Below are positions 55,391 to 63,916 of a stretch of DNA of 64,000 nt, one piece after another. Under the pieces are notes generated by a model. The model ran no database searches and was not told the origin of the DNA. It worked only from the letters and a program-made list of their open reading frames with translations. The translations under genes were made by a program, and so were the position numbers. The stretch is from Lewinellaceae bacterium. GTDB lineage: Bacteria > Bacteroidota > Bacteroidia > Chitinophagales > Saprospiraceae. The stretch covers positions 4,907 to 68,906 of the forward strand of contig JADJOD010000033.1 of assembly GCA_016713985.1 (NCBI GenBank), read 5' to 3'. The first letter of the stretch is position 1. The number at the start of each line of letters is the position of its first letter.

Positions 55391-57181
55391 TCAGGCATCG
55401 GCTTCGCTGCTGATCCGGAAAATACGTTCGTAGTGCTCCGTTTTTTGTATATCCCGGAAAAGACCGTCAAATATGATGCGACCTTCCTTCAGCACCACCA
55501 CCCGGTCGCAGGAAGACGCGAGCAAAGGATCGGTGGTAACACAGACGAAGGTCCAGGGCGATGACTGGCCGGTCAGCAAATTGACTACCCGCAGGTGATC
55601 GCGGTAATTGAGGTTGCCCTGCGGTTCTTCCATCACCAGCAGTTTGGGCTGCGGTGCGATGGCGCGTGCAATGAGGATTTTGGTCAGGACGGACCGGGGA
55701 ATGTTTTTGCCGCCGGGCAGCAGTTCGGTGTCGAGTCCTTGCGGCGATTGCCGGATGAAATCGCTGAGCCCCACTTCTTCGGCGACCTGCAGGACGTGTT
55801 GCAGCGACAGGTGTTCGTTGCCCAGCGTGATGTTCTCCCGGATGGTGCCTTTAAACACATCTTCCAGGGATGAAAGGTCGCCGATGTGTTCGCGGAGGCT
55901 GCGCAGGTTGATGTTTTGTTTGGGCAAACCGTTGAAATACAGGGACCCGGTGAAGTCGCGTTTGACGACAGAAAGTATTTGCATAAGGGTACTTTTGCCC
56001 GACCCGTCGTAACCGGCAATAGCCACCCGTTCTCCGGCTCCGATCCGGAGGTTCAGGTTTTTTAAAACGGGTTCTGCTCCGTCGTTGTACTGGTAACTGA
56101 GGTTGCGGAGTTCCACGTCGAGCGCATCGCCCGGACAAAAATCTTCAATCAGGATGCCGTCTTCCCGCTCTAAGGGCAAGTCGCCCACCTGTCCGAGTTT
56201 TTCTATAGCCGTCAGCACGTCGTAACCGGTTTCGTGCAACAACACCAGTTTTTCCACCGACTCGATCACAAACAAAATAAGAATTTCGGACGCGACGAAC
56301 TGGCCGATATTCAACTGATTTTCCATAACCAGCAGGCTGCCGAGGATCAGAAACCCGGACAATACCAGCACACGAAATGCCACACTTCCGATAAACTGGG
56401 TGACCAGTACCCGCCAGTGTTTCTCCCGCGCATCGAGGTAGTCGACCGTGAGGTCATCGGCCCGCAGCACCGGAAAACGGTTTTCTCCGGCGAGTTTGAA
56501 TGTCGAGGCCACCCGGCCAACTTCTTCCAGCCAGTACGCCAGTTTGTATTTGTACTTCGACTCCTGCAGGCTGGTTTGCAAACCTTTGGCGCCCGTCAGG
56601 TAAAAAAGCAAAGCCAGCACCGCCAGCAAAAGCAGGGAAAAAGTAAAAAAAGCGGGGTGGTAAAACGACAACAGGAGCAAACTGAACATAATCTGCAGGA
56701 CAGCGGTGCTTCCGTCGATGAGCAGTTTGGGCAAACCCTTCTGGAGCGTAAGGGTATCAAAAAACCGGTTGACTAATTCGGGCAAATGCTCCTTGCGCAG
56801 GGCTTCGAGGTTGAGCCGGGGAATACGAACGGCAAATTCAACGGTGGAACCCGCAAATATCCTGCGCTGCATGTATTCCACTACCGACAACTGCATGATC
56901 CGTAAAATACCCACTAAGAGCGCGCCCACACTCACAAAAAATACCAGCACTCCCCAGGAGGCGGAAATGGCCCCACCTGCAATCATGCTGATAATGGCTT
57001 GAATACCAAGCGGCAAGGAAAGGTTGATCATTCCCGCCACTACGGCATACAGTATAATATAACGAATTTCCCGGCGGAATTGGCCGAGCAGCCGAAGCAG
57101 GCGACGGGGCGGAGTAAGCGAGGAAGAGTTTGGTTCAGGCATCTTTTTTTCAATCTGTCCTCTCACAAACGGGGCAGCCAT
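55391..57181 (-). CDS. Type I secretion-like ABC exporter with degenerate ATPase motifs
   Basis: 596 residues. An exporter-type transmembrane domain (~20-330; YAVVAGMINLSLPLGIQAI, YMQRRIFAGSTVEFAVR) has no N-terminal peptidase domain. The nucleotide-binding domain has a good Walker A (GYDGSGKST), but the signature is LPGGK instead of LSGGQ. Walker B ends LLVMEEP (Met-Glu-Glu, no Asp), and the switch-loop His is missing (FVCVTTDPLLASSCDRVVVL). ATP turnover may be weak or unusual. First gene of an operon with the HlyD and TolC genes and preceded by a TACCTTTG box. Cargo is not encoded next to it. The start at 57181 is used; an internal Met 14 residues on is an alternative. Confidence 0.85.
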   Translation of the reverse strand: MAAPFVRGQIEKKMPEPNSSSLTPPRRLLRLLGQFRREIRYIILYAVVAGMINLSLPLGIQAIISMIAGGAISASWGVLVFFVSVGALLVGILRIMQLSVVEYMQRRIFAGSTVEFAVRIPRLNLEALRKEHLPELVNRFFDTLTLQKGLPKLLIDGSTAVLQIMFSLLLLSFYHPAFFTFSLLLLAVLALLFYLTGAKGLQTSLQESKYKYKLAYWLEEVGRVASTFKLAGENRFPVLRADDLTVDYLDAREKHWRVLVTQFIGSVAFRVLVLSGFLILGSLLVMENQLNIGQFVASEILILFVIESVEKLVLLHETGYDVLTAIEKLGQVGDLPLEREDGILIEDFCPGDALDVELRNLSYQYNDGAEPVLKNLNLRIGAGERVAIAGYDGSGKSTLMQILSVVKRDFTGSLYFNGLPKQNINLRSLREHIGDLSSLEDVFKGTIRENITLGNEHLSLQHVLQVAEEVGLSDFIRQSPQGLDTELLPGGKNIPRSVLTKILIARAIAPQPKLLVMEEPQGNLNYRDHLRVVNLLTGQSSPWTFVCVTTDPLLASSCDRVVVLKEGRIIFDGLFRDIQKTEHYERIFRISSEADA

Positions 57182-57222
57182 TTTTTGGTTTAAAAGAAAT
57201 CGTATTGTTTTTTAAACATAAT

Positions 57223-57230
57223 CAAAGGTA
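57223..57230 (-). promoter_or_regulatory. -7 box (TACCTTTG) of the export operon
   Basis: Minus-strand TACCTTTG lies 41 bases upstream of the ABC start codon, inside the divergent region shared with the acyl-CoA reductase gene. No clear -33 TTG. Confidence 0.5.
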
Positions 57231-57266
57231 CCGGCTCCGAAGTGCCGGGCCTGCCGCCTCTTTTTG

Positions 57267-57274
57267 TAATTTTG
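57267..57274 (+). promoter_or_regulatory. -7 box (TAATTTTG) of the acyl-CoA reductase-trmD pair
   Basis: TAATTTTG matches TAnnTTTG, 20 bases ahead of the GTG start at 57295. It is divergent to the box at 57223. Confidence 0.55.
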
Positions 57275-57294
57275 CGCGCTAAATTCAGGCAAAC

Positions 57295-58338
57295 GTGAAC
57301 GTACAGGAAAGAATTGAACTGCTGGCCGAACTGGGCCATTATCTGCGCAGTGGCGGAGATGCCGAACTGGAGGCCGCCGTCCGGCAGTCTTATCTGGAAA
57401 ACCGCTGGTTTACCGAAGAAAACGTAAAAAAGGCGCTGCAAGCCATCACCGCCGCTTTTCTCGACCGGGAAAAACTGGAAAACTGGCTCCGGGGCTACTC
57501 CATCTCTTCCATAACACACCCCGACAAAACGATCGGCCTCGTTATGGCCGGAAACATTCCGCTGGTGGGTTTTCACGACTGGTTGTGTGTGTTTGCCGCA
57601 GGGCACCGGGCCAAAATCAAATGTTCGGACAAGGATAAACGGCTGTTGCCCCTGCTGATCAAAAAAATGGGGGAGTGGCAACACGAATCCTGGGCATACA
57701 CGGAGTTTCTCGCCGAAAACGACTTTTTAAAGGAGTTCGACGCGGTGATTGCTACGGGCAGCAACAATACCGCCCGTTATTTCGAACAATACTTCGGCAA
57801 ATACCCGCACATCATCCGCCGCAACCGGAACAGTGTCGCCGTGCTCGACGGCCGGGAATCCGTGGCGGAACTGTACGCCCTCGGCAACGACCTGTTTGCC
57901 TATTTCGGGCTCGGCTGCCGCAACGTGTCGAAATTGTACGTTCCGAGGGGGTACAACTTCGATCCGCTGCTGGAAGCGCTGCACGAATACCGGGAACTGA
58001 TCCACCACGACAAATACAAAAACAACTTCGATTATAACTTTACTTTGTTCATAATGAACAAAATACCTTGCCTGAACAACGGCTGTTTGCTGCTCCGGGA
58101 AGAACCCTCCCTGCAAGCCCGGATCGCCTCGGTCCATTATGAATATTACGACGATCCGGCGACCTTAAACGCCCTGTTACAGGAAAAAAAGAACGATATT
58201 CAGTGTGTAACGGGCCGCGTGGCCATTCCCGGTTTTACCGTTTTGCCCTTTGGGAAAAGCCAGGAACCGGAACTGAACGACTACGCGGACGGCGTGGACG
58301 TCATGACTTTTCTCATCCGGTTATCAACTGCCCGATAA
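57295..58338 (+). CDS. Acyl-CoA reductase, LuxC family
   Basis: 347 residues starting at GTG 57295. The aldehyde-dehydrogenase-like pattern of the LuxC/PF05893 group is present: HPDKTIGLVMAGNIPLVGFH at the nucleotide site, IATGSNNTARYFEQYF, and the catalytic Cys in YFGLGCRNVSKLYVPRG. This group reduces acyl-CoA to aldehyde with NADPH; in Bacteroidota its physiological substrate is unknown. The stop codon overlaps the trmD start (TAATG), so the two are translationally coupled. Confidence 0.85.
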   Translation: MNVQERIELLAELGHYLRSGGDAELEAAVRQSYLENRWFTEENVKKALQAITAAFLDREKLENWLRGYSISSITHPDKTIGLVMAGNIPLVGFHDWLCVFAAGHRAKIKCSDKDKRLLPLLIKKMGEWQHESWAYTEFLAENDFLKEFDAVIATGSNNTARYFEQYFGKYPHIIRRNRNSVAVLDGRESVAELYALGNDLFAYFGLGCRNVSKLYVPRGYNFDPLLEALHEYRELIHHDKYKNNFDYNFTLFIMNKIPCLNNGCLLLREEPSLQARIASVHYEYYDDPATLNALLQEKKNDIQCVTGRVAIPGFTVLPFGKSQEPELNDYADGVDVMTFLIRLSTAR

Positions 58339-59030
58339 TGCGTTTCGATATTATTAGTGTCCTGCCCGAACTGCTGGAAAGCCCGCTTAATCATTCCATT
58401 ATGAAACGGGCCAAAGACAAGGGGCTGCTGGAAGTATACCTGCACAACCTGCGCGATTACGCTCCCGGCAAACACCGCCAGGTCGACGATTATCAATTCG
58501 GCGGCGGGGCCGGTATGGTGATGAAACCCGAACCTATCTCCGACTGCATCGAACACCTGATGGCCGAACGCAGCTACGACGAAATCATTTATACCTCTCC
58601 CGACGGCCAACGCCTCGACCAGGCGCTTTGCAACCGCCTGAGTATGAAGCAGAACCTGCTGGTGCTTTGCGGCCATTACAAAGGAGTGGACGAACGTATC
58701 CGCCAAAAATACGTCACGATGGAAATCAGCATCGGCGATTACGTGCTTTCCGGCGGTGAACTGGCCGCCGCAGTGCTGGTGGATTCGGTTGGGCGCCTCA
58801 TTCCGGGTGTGCTCAACGACGAAACGTCCGCCCTGTTCGATAGTTTTCAAGACAATTTGTTGGCTCCGCCGGTGTACACCCGCCCGGCAGTTTGGGAAGG
58901 TATGTCCGTGCCCGAGATTTTATTGTCCGGCAACGACAAACTCATCGACGAATGGCGCCACGAACAAAGTCTCGCACGCACCCGCGAGCGCCGGCCCGAT
59001 ATCTGGGAAAAATACGTGGGCGGCGATTAA
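58338..59030 (+). CDS. trmD: tRNA (guanine37-N1)-methyltransferase TrmD
   Basis: 230 residues, normal length. It begins MRFDIISVLPELLESPLNHS, with the family motif YQFGGGAGMVMKPEP, the SAM-binding knot segments LCGHYKGVDERI and SIGDYVLSGGELAA, and the conserved PPVYTRPAVWEGM. It makes m1G37 in tRNAs and prevents frameshifting. It is coupled by one-base overlap to the acyl-CoA reductase gene upstream. Confidence 0.96.
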   Translation: MRFDIISVLPELLESPLNHSIMKRAKDKGLLEVYLHNLRDYAPGKHRQVDDYQFGGGAGMVMKPEPISDCIEHLMAERSYDEIIYTSPDGQRLDQALCNRLSMKQNLLVLCGHYKGVDERIRQKYVTMEISIGDYVLSGGELAAAVLVDSVGRLIPGVLNDETSALFDSFQDNLLAPPVYTRPAVWEGMSVPEILLSGNDKLIDEWRHEQSLARTRERRPDIWEKYVGGD

Positions 59031-59120
59031 GCCGTTTTCAGGCGCTCATTTTCAAGGTGTTCTATTCAAAATGTTATGCGGCGCCCCGCCTAAACCCTGC
59101 TCTTGTAAAACAACAGATCG

Positions 59121-59188
59121 TTTTGATATTACCTGGCAGGCCTTCCAGGTTTCCCAAAACCTTGAAGGCCTGACCGGGAATATCAAAA
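59121..59188. repeat. Extended 68-base palindrome, AGGTTTT-related
   Basis: ttttgatatt at the left end pairs with aatatcaaaa at the right. The inner arms ggcaggccttccaggttt and aaaccttgaaggcctgacc are imperfect inverted repeats. It lies downstream of trmD and may end that transcript. Confidence 0.7.
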
Positions 59189-59261
59189 CACAATGGAACG
59201 CTGTTTTTTTGGGAAGGGACTCGCGATACAAAGCCTCCAATGTTTAATTTTTTAAAAATTC

Positions 59262-59292
59262 TTGTTTTAAAAAACAAAATGTTTTACATTTG
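59262..59292 (+). promoter_or_regulatory. Bacteroidota promoter (TTG, 20 bases, TACATTTG)
   Basis: TTG at 59262-59264 and TACATTTG at 59285-59292 are separated by exactly 20 bases. It would give the zinc-ribbon gene a ~125-base leader that contains the GAACTnnAGTTCG palindromes. Confidence 0.7.
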
Positions 59293-59322
59293 CATTTCCT
59301 TTGTTCCTCAGTTCGTCAAAAT

Positions 59323-59417
59323 CACGAACTTCAGTTCGAACTTCAGTTCGTGCAAAAATTCACGAACTAAAGTTCGTGCTACGATAACGATAAAGCGAAC
59401 TAAAGTTCGCGCTACGA
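59323..59417. repeat. Cluster of ACGAACTnnAGTTCGTG palindromes in a 5' leader
   Basis: Three adjacent palindromes: a double one at 59323-59352 (cacgaacttcagttcg), one at 59361-59378 (cacgaactaaagttcgtg), and one at 59395-59410 (gcgaactaaagttcgc). The last two are each followed by gctacga. They lie between the promoter at 59262 and the start codon at 59425. Confidence 0.8.
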
Positions 59418-59424
59418 GAAACTT

Positions 59425-60329
59425 ATGCAACTCTGTACAAACTGTGCTGCAGAAATTATCCCGGGAGCGAAGTTTTGCCATCGCTGCGGAGATAAATTTA
59501 TTGAAAAAACAAAACCTTGCCCCGCTTGTCACGGCTTGAGTTCCGTTGCATCGGTATTTTGTCACCATTGCGGCTTCCATTTTGAAGGCAAATCGTCGAA
59601 ACAAACGGTGTATGAGCCCGTTTACCCGCTCGATTTTGATCCGGAAACCATTACCGATCAGGTAAAGGCCCTGTTTTTCAGGAGTTTGCGTATGCGGGTG
59701 TCGGAAGAACACAATGTGGCCCGGTACAGCGATTATGTCGAACGATTTTACCAGTCCCGCTTCCGGGATATCTATTCGGTCCGCGCCGAACAAATCGCCG
59801 AAGACAGCCTCATTCAGTGGGAGCGTTTCGGCCAGGAAGCGTTTCCGGACATCGACCGGCGGATATCGGCCGCTTTTGAAGGGCTGCTCGATTATTTTAT
59901 CATACAGTTTTGCCCGGACCTGAACGGCGTCATTTTGCCCACCGCCATTCTTAAATACGAAAAAGTGCAGCCCGGCAAAACCGATCAGCGGGCCATGATC
60001 CACGATTTTCTCGATTTTGAGCGCGAGGAAGATTGTTTTACTTCGACTTTATTGCAATGCCGAAAGAATTGCTGGAAAACGTGTGCAAGCAGTTCCTGTT
60101 CGCCGACTGGAAGGAGAAGGTCTGGTTTATCTGCGACTTGTCGCTGAAGGAGAACTGCAAAGAAGGATTTGCCATGACCGATAAGGGATTGTATTGGCGC
60201 GCACCATTTGACAAACCGCGCCAGGTGATGTATTACGAGTTGCGCGACATCAAAAAAGAAAAAAACTGGCTGACCATCAACGGCCATTTTTTCAACGCCA
60301 ACCCCCTCGCTCAACCTCAAACTCTGTAA
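59425..60329 (+). CDS. Double zinc-ribbon protein of unknown function, one frameshift
   Basis: About 300 residues after joining two frames near 60025-60040 (one base missing). The N-terminus holds two zinc ribbons: LCTNCAAEIIPGAKFCHRCG and PCPACHG with VFCHHCGFHF. The rest is unassigned: FYQSRFRDIYSVRAEQIAED in the middle and, after the shift, FYFDFIAMPKELLENVCKQF, then EGFAMTDKGLYWRAPFDKP, which resembles the small domain that follows zinc ribbons in bacterial stress or sensing proteins. The very end may be affected by one more slip, since an alternative frame reads NPSLNLKLCKLLK. Confidence 0.65.
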
Positions 60330-60426
60330 ATTATTAAAAATTGCGCGGCTGGCGGACCACAGCGGGCATTTCCGTGTAAAAGGACGTGGTTTCCGAAACT
60401 TTTTAAAATTTTCCCCGGTTTATAAC

Positions 60427-60458
60427 TTGTCAAATAGCGGTGAGAGCAACTATCTTTG
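60427..60458 (+). promoter_or_regulatory. Bacteroidota promoter of the tRNA-His gene
   Basis: TTG at 60427-60429 and TATCTTTG at 60451-60458, spacer 21 bases; the tRNA begins 14 bases later. Confidence 0.8.
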
Positions 60459-60471
60459 CACCCGCTTAAAC

Positions 60472-60546
<75 letters not shown>

Positions 60547-60557
60547 CGAATTAATTA

Positions 60558-60602
60558 CACGAGCCGTCCCGGACATTCCGGCGACGGCTCGTGTCGTTTT
60601 TT
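60558..60602 (+). terminator. Intrinsic terminator of tRNA-His
   Basis: cacgagccgtc pairs with gacggctcgtg, followed by tcgtttttt. Confidence 0.85.
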
Positions 60603-60640
60603 ACACACTTCCAAAAGGATGGGAAAACGGATTTGACAGA

Positions 60641-60681
60641 GCGCAGTCATAGTCTCACTTCAAGTGAGACTATGACTGCGC
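60641..60681. repeat. 41-base perfect palindrome, ATAGTCTCA family
   Basis: The left arm is gcgcagtcatagtctcactt and the right arm its exact complement, with a one-base centre. It shares atagtctca and tgagactat with the inner hairpin of the element at 11943. It lies just past the DUF1573 stop (minus strand) and the tRNA terminator. Confidence 0.8.
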
Positions 60682-60698
60682 TTGCTCCGGACCACCCC

Positions 60699-61172
60699 TT
60701 ATTCCTTCGCCTTTACGATACCTTTGAGCATGACGCTGGATTCGCCCGGATAGGTATTGGCTGTGATATAGATCAGTTTTTTTTGCAAGTCGTGTTTGCC
60801 TTCGGTGTTGAACCGGGCAGTTATTTCACCTCCGGCGCCGGGCGGCACGGGTTCCTCGGGGTATTCGGGGATCGTGCAACCGCAGGAGGAACGGGCTTTG
60901 AGAATGGTCAGCGGTACCTTGCCGGTGTTGGTGAATTTAAACTTGTGCACCACCACCTCACCTTCAACGGCTTCTCCAAAATCGAAAGTGGATTCGTCGT
61001 AAGTGATCCGCGCCAGTTGCGTGGTGTCCGTACTTTGGCCGGCAGTAGCGGGATTGCGCACCAGGTCGGCTGTGTTGCCGCCGCGAATGTCCTGTTCACC
61101 CCGGGAATTGTCATTTTTGCAGGCGCCCCAGGAGAAAAGTGCAAGCAGGCAGAATAAGAAGACGTTTTTCAT
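60699..61172 (-). CDS. DUF1573 lipoprotein
   Basis: 157 residues with a lipoprotein signal (MKNVFLFCLLALFSWGAC). The rest is the DUF1573/ASPM-SPD-2-like Ig fold: STFDFGEAVEGEVVVHKFKF, TNTGKVPLTILKARSSCGCT and IPEYPEEPVPPGAGGEI. The SSCGC motif is the family hallmark. Exported envelope protein of unknown function; common in Bacteroidota. Confidence 0.9.
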   Translation of the reverse strand: MKNVFLFCLLALFSWGACKNDNSRGEQDIRGGNTADLVRNPATAGQSTDTTQLARITYDESTFDFGEAVEGEVVVHKFKFTNTGKVPLTILKARSSCGCTIPEYPEEPVPPGAGGEITARFNTEGKHDLQKKLIYITANTYPGESSVMLKGIVKAKE

Positions 61173-61372
61173 AGCAGTTTTGTGTTAAATGTTCAGGTAA
61201 AAAGGCTGTGCCGCCGCTTTATGCCGAAAACAGGCGAAAGTGCGCTGATTTTGCCTTCCCCCGGCCGCGAAATAACCGGTACAAGGGTAAAAATACGGCG
61301 ACAATACCTGTTAACGACAAGAGGGGGGAACGACACAACTATTATCTTCATAACCCGCACAACGAAACACAA

Positions 61373-61894
61373 ATGACCGGACACGTCTTTCTCATCGGAT
61401 TTATGGGAAGTGGGAAAACCCGCTGGGGCAGGGCAGTGGCCCGTGCCGTGTCCCGCCCGTTTATCGACCTCGACGAGCGGATTGAAACGAAAGAAGGCAA
61501 AAGTATCGCAGAGATATTTTCCATCGCCGGAGAAAGTGGGTTTCGCGTCCTGGAACAACAATACCTGCGCCGGTTGGGAGGTATCGAGCCCTGCGTGGTC
61601 GCGACCGGCGGCGGCACCCCCTGTTTTTCCGATAACTTAGAATGGATGCAAGGTGAAGGCACGGTGATCTACCTGAAAACGGCGCCCGAAATCCTTGTTC
61701 AACGCCTGAAAACCGAAACCCACAAACGGCCTTTACTGGCGGGGCACGCGGAATCGGAATTGCCCGCCATCATTCAGGCGCGATTAGAAGCCCGCACACC
61801 CGACTACGAACGCGCGGATTACGTCGTGGAATACCGGGGCGACGACGACGTATTTTTGCAACAACTGCTGGACATCGCCCGGACTACTTTTTAA
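61373..61894 (+). CDS. aroK: Shikimate kinase
   Basis: 173 residues from the ATG at 61373; an upstream start at 61208 would add an unsupported extension. Walker A GFMGSGKTRWG, the shikimate-binding DLDERIE and later GGGTPCF, and the lid HKRPLLAG are all present. Catalyses ATP-dependent phosphorylation of shikimate in chorismate synthesis. Its last 11 bases overlap the end of the convergent recQ gene. Confidence 0.93.
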   Translation: MTGHVFLIGFMGSGKTRWGRAVARAVSRPFIDLDERIETKEGKSIAEIFSIAGESGFRVLEQQYLRRLGGIEPCVVATGGGTPCFSDNLEWMQGEGTVIYLKTAPEILVQRLKTETHKRPLLAGHAESELPAIIQARLEARTPDYERADYVVEYRGDDDVFLQQLLDIARTTF

Positions 61895-63797
61895 CATACA
61901 ATTTATCCGTTTCGTCTTTCAGCAGTTTGCCCTCATCCAGCAGATAGGCAATGACTTGTGCAACTGTTTCATGCCGTTTCAGGGCAAAAGCCCGGAGGAT
62001 TTCATCAAAGGGGAGCGGTTCGTCGCGCAACACGTCCCGGATCTTTTTTTCCATCGATTCAAAAATTTCCGCGGGCAGGTCACTTTTGTTGCGCCCGGTG
62101 CACACGTCACAAATGCCGCAGGGTTCGCTGTCCGGCTCCCCAAAATAAGCGAGCAACTGGCGGCTCCGGCAGCGGCGTGTTTCCGCGTACTGAATGGCCT
62201 GTTCCACCCGCTCCTCCGCGCGTTGTTTCCGGAAATGAAATTTGGCCTGGTCGATCGTCAGGTTTTCGGCCGTCACCCGTTCGCGGGTAAAAATGATCTG
62301 GGGTTTTTCGCTGCGGGGTTCGTAGATCAGAATACCTTCTTTTTGAGCGTTTTCCAGCGTTTTTTGCACCGCAGCGGCATCCATTTTGGCGTAGTTGGCG
62401 ATGTTCGCTTCGCTGATGTCCGTAAAATCCGCGTGAATGCCGGGATACGCCCGAAGCAGCACTTTTAATACGGTATCCGCCTGTTTGTTGCGGATCTGGT
62501 AGTCGTATAATACTTCCCGCGTGGCTTTTACCCAGGCCCGCGCGGGAGTGGCCAACGCATCGCTGAGCGCGATCCAGCCCTCCTGCTCCAACAGGCGCAG
62601 CGCTGCGTGGGTGGGCGCCGTATCCAATTTGTAGGTCGTGCAAAAAAACGGCAGGTCGAAGTCGAACGACTCCCCCAAACCCGCACCGACGGCGAGTTGG
62701 GTATAACTGCCCAGCGCCTGGTACACCTGGCGCACCTGCTCGAAGGCCGGATAAGCGGCCTGAAGATGAAAACGCAAACCGTCGGCGTCGGCGGGTGTGT
62801 ACAACAGGGTGGCGTACGATTTCCGGCCGTCGCGGCCGCCCCGGCCCGCCTCCTGAAAATAGGCTTCCAGGCTGTCCGGCAGGTGCAGGTGCACCACCAC
62901 CCGTACGTCGGGTTTGTCGATACCCATGCCAAAAGCATTGGTGCAAACGATGACCCGTGTTTCACCCGCCATCCAGGCCTCCTGCCGTGTATTGCGGTCC
63001 TCCGGAGACAATCCGGCGTGGTAAAAACCGGCGCTTAACTTATTGGCGCTGAGGAATTGAGCCACCTCTTTGGCTTCACCCCGGCTGCGGACGTACACAA
63101 TACCCGTCCCCGGCACATTCCGGAGGATGTCGAGCAGTTTTTCGCGTTTTTTGGCTTCATACAGGACCGAATAGGAGAGATTCGGGCGTACAAAGCTCTG
63201 GCGCAACACGTTTTTTTTCCGGAACAGCAGTTTTTCCTGAATATCCTCCACTACATCCCGCGTGGCGGTGGCGGTGAGCGCCAGCAAAGGCACGGCGGGC
63301 AACAATTCCCGCAGGTCGGCGATTTGCAGGTACGACGGCCGGAAATCATACCCCCACTGGCTCACACAATGCGCTTCGTCGACGGCCAGCAGATTCACCT
63401 GCATCCGCTGGATACGCGCAATAGCAAGTTCAGTTTTCAGGCGTTCGGGACTGAGATACAGCAGTTTGTACGCGCCATTGGAAGCGTTTTCAAAAACGAT
63501 GTCGATGGCGCGGCGGCTCATGCCGGAGAAAATAGCGGCAGCCGCAATACCCCGGCTTTGCAGGTTCTGGACCTGGTCCTTCATCAGGGCGATGAGCGGC
63601 GACACCACGATACAAAGCCCTTCCCGGCACAAAGCGGGCACCTGGTAACAAACGGATTTACCCCCGCCGGTCGGCAACAAAGCCAGCGTATCCCGTCCGT
63701 CGAGCACGGACCGGATGATATCTTCCTGCAAAGGCCGGAAAGCCGGGTGGCCCCAGTATTGTTGCAGGATGTCGAGTGGTTCCGCTGTTTGCTTCAC
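61884..63797 (-). CDS. recQ: ATP-dependent DNA helicase RecQ
   Basis: 637 residues. The helicase core has LLPTGGGKSVCYQVPAL (Walker A), AVDEAHCVSQWGYDFRPSY (DEAH box), VRSRGEAKEVAQFL and FQEAGRGGRDGRKSYATLLY (motif VI). The zinc-binding RQC part has CRSRQLLAYFGEPDSEPCGI with CDVC. The winged-helix tail is short and there is no HRDC domain, which is common in this phylum. 3'-5' helicase for recombination and repair. It has a likely TATTTTTG -7 box at 63815. Confidence 0.95.
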   Translation of the reverse strand: MKQTAEPLDILQQYWGHPAFRPLQEDIIRSVLDGRDTLALLPTGGGKSVCYQVPALCREGLCIVVSPLIALMKDQVQNLQSRGIAAAAIFSGMSRRAIDIVFENASNGAYKLLYLSPERLKTELAIARIQRMQVNLLAVDEAHCVSQWGYDFRPSYLQIADLRELLPAVPLLALTATATRDVVEDIQEKLLFRKKNVLRQSFVRPNLSYSVLYEAKKREKLLDILRNVPGTGIVYVRSRGEAKEVAQFLSANKLSAGFYHAGLSPEDRNTRQEAWMAGETRVIVCTNAFGMGIDKPDVRVVVHLHLPDSLEAYFQEAGRGGRDGRKSYATLLYTPADADGLRFHLQAAYPAFEQVRQVYQALGSYTQLAVGAGLGESFDFDLPFFCTTYKLDTAPTHAALRLLEQEGWIALSDALATPARAWVKATREVLYDYQIRNKQADTVLKVLLRAYPGIHADFTDISEANIANYAKMDAAAVQKTLENAQKEGILIYEPRSEKPQIIFTRERVTAENLTIDQAKFHFRKQRAEERVEQAIQYAETRRCRSRQLLAYFGEPDSEPCGICDVCTGRNKSDLPAEIFESMEKKIRDVLRDEPLPFDEILRAFALKRHETVAQVIAYLLDEGKLLKDETDKLYVKK

Positions 63798-63814
63798 AGG
63801 GGCGATATTTTGGG

Positions 63815-63822
63815 CAAAAATA
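63815..63822 (-). promoter_or_regulatory. -7 box (TATTTTTG) of recQ
   Basis: Minus-strand TATTTTTG fits TAnnTTTG, 17 bases before the recQ start codon. No TTG seen upstream. Confidence 0.45.
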
Positions 63823-63845
63823 ACCGGGTTTTTGAATTGTAATCC

Positions 63846-63853
63846 TATATTTG
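63846..63853 (+). promoter_or_regulatory. -7 box (TATATTTG) of the rightmost gene
   Basis: TATATTTG fits TAnnTTTG and lies 63 bases before the ATG at 63917. The -33 position is unclear. Confidence 0.5.
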
Positions 63854-63916
63854 GGCTCAGGCAGCGGTTACAGGCCCGCTGAAGTTGCGTTTCATTCCAT
63901 TTTAATCATATGACCC

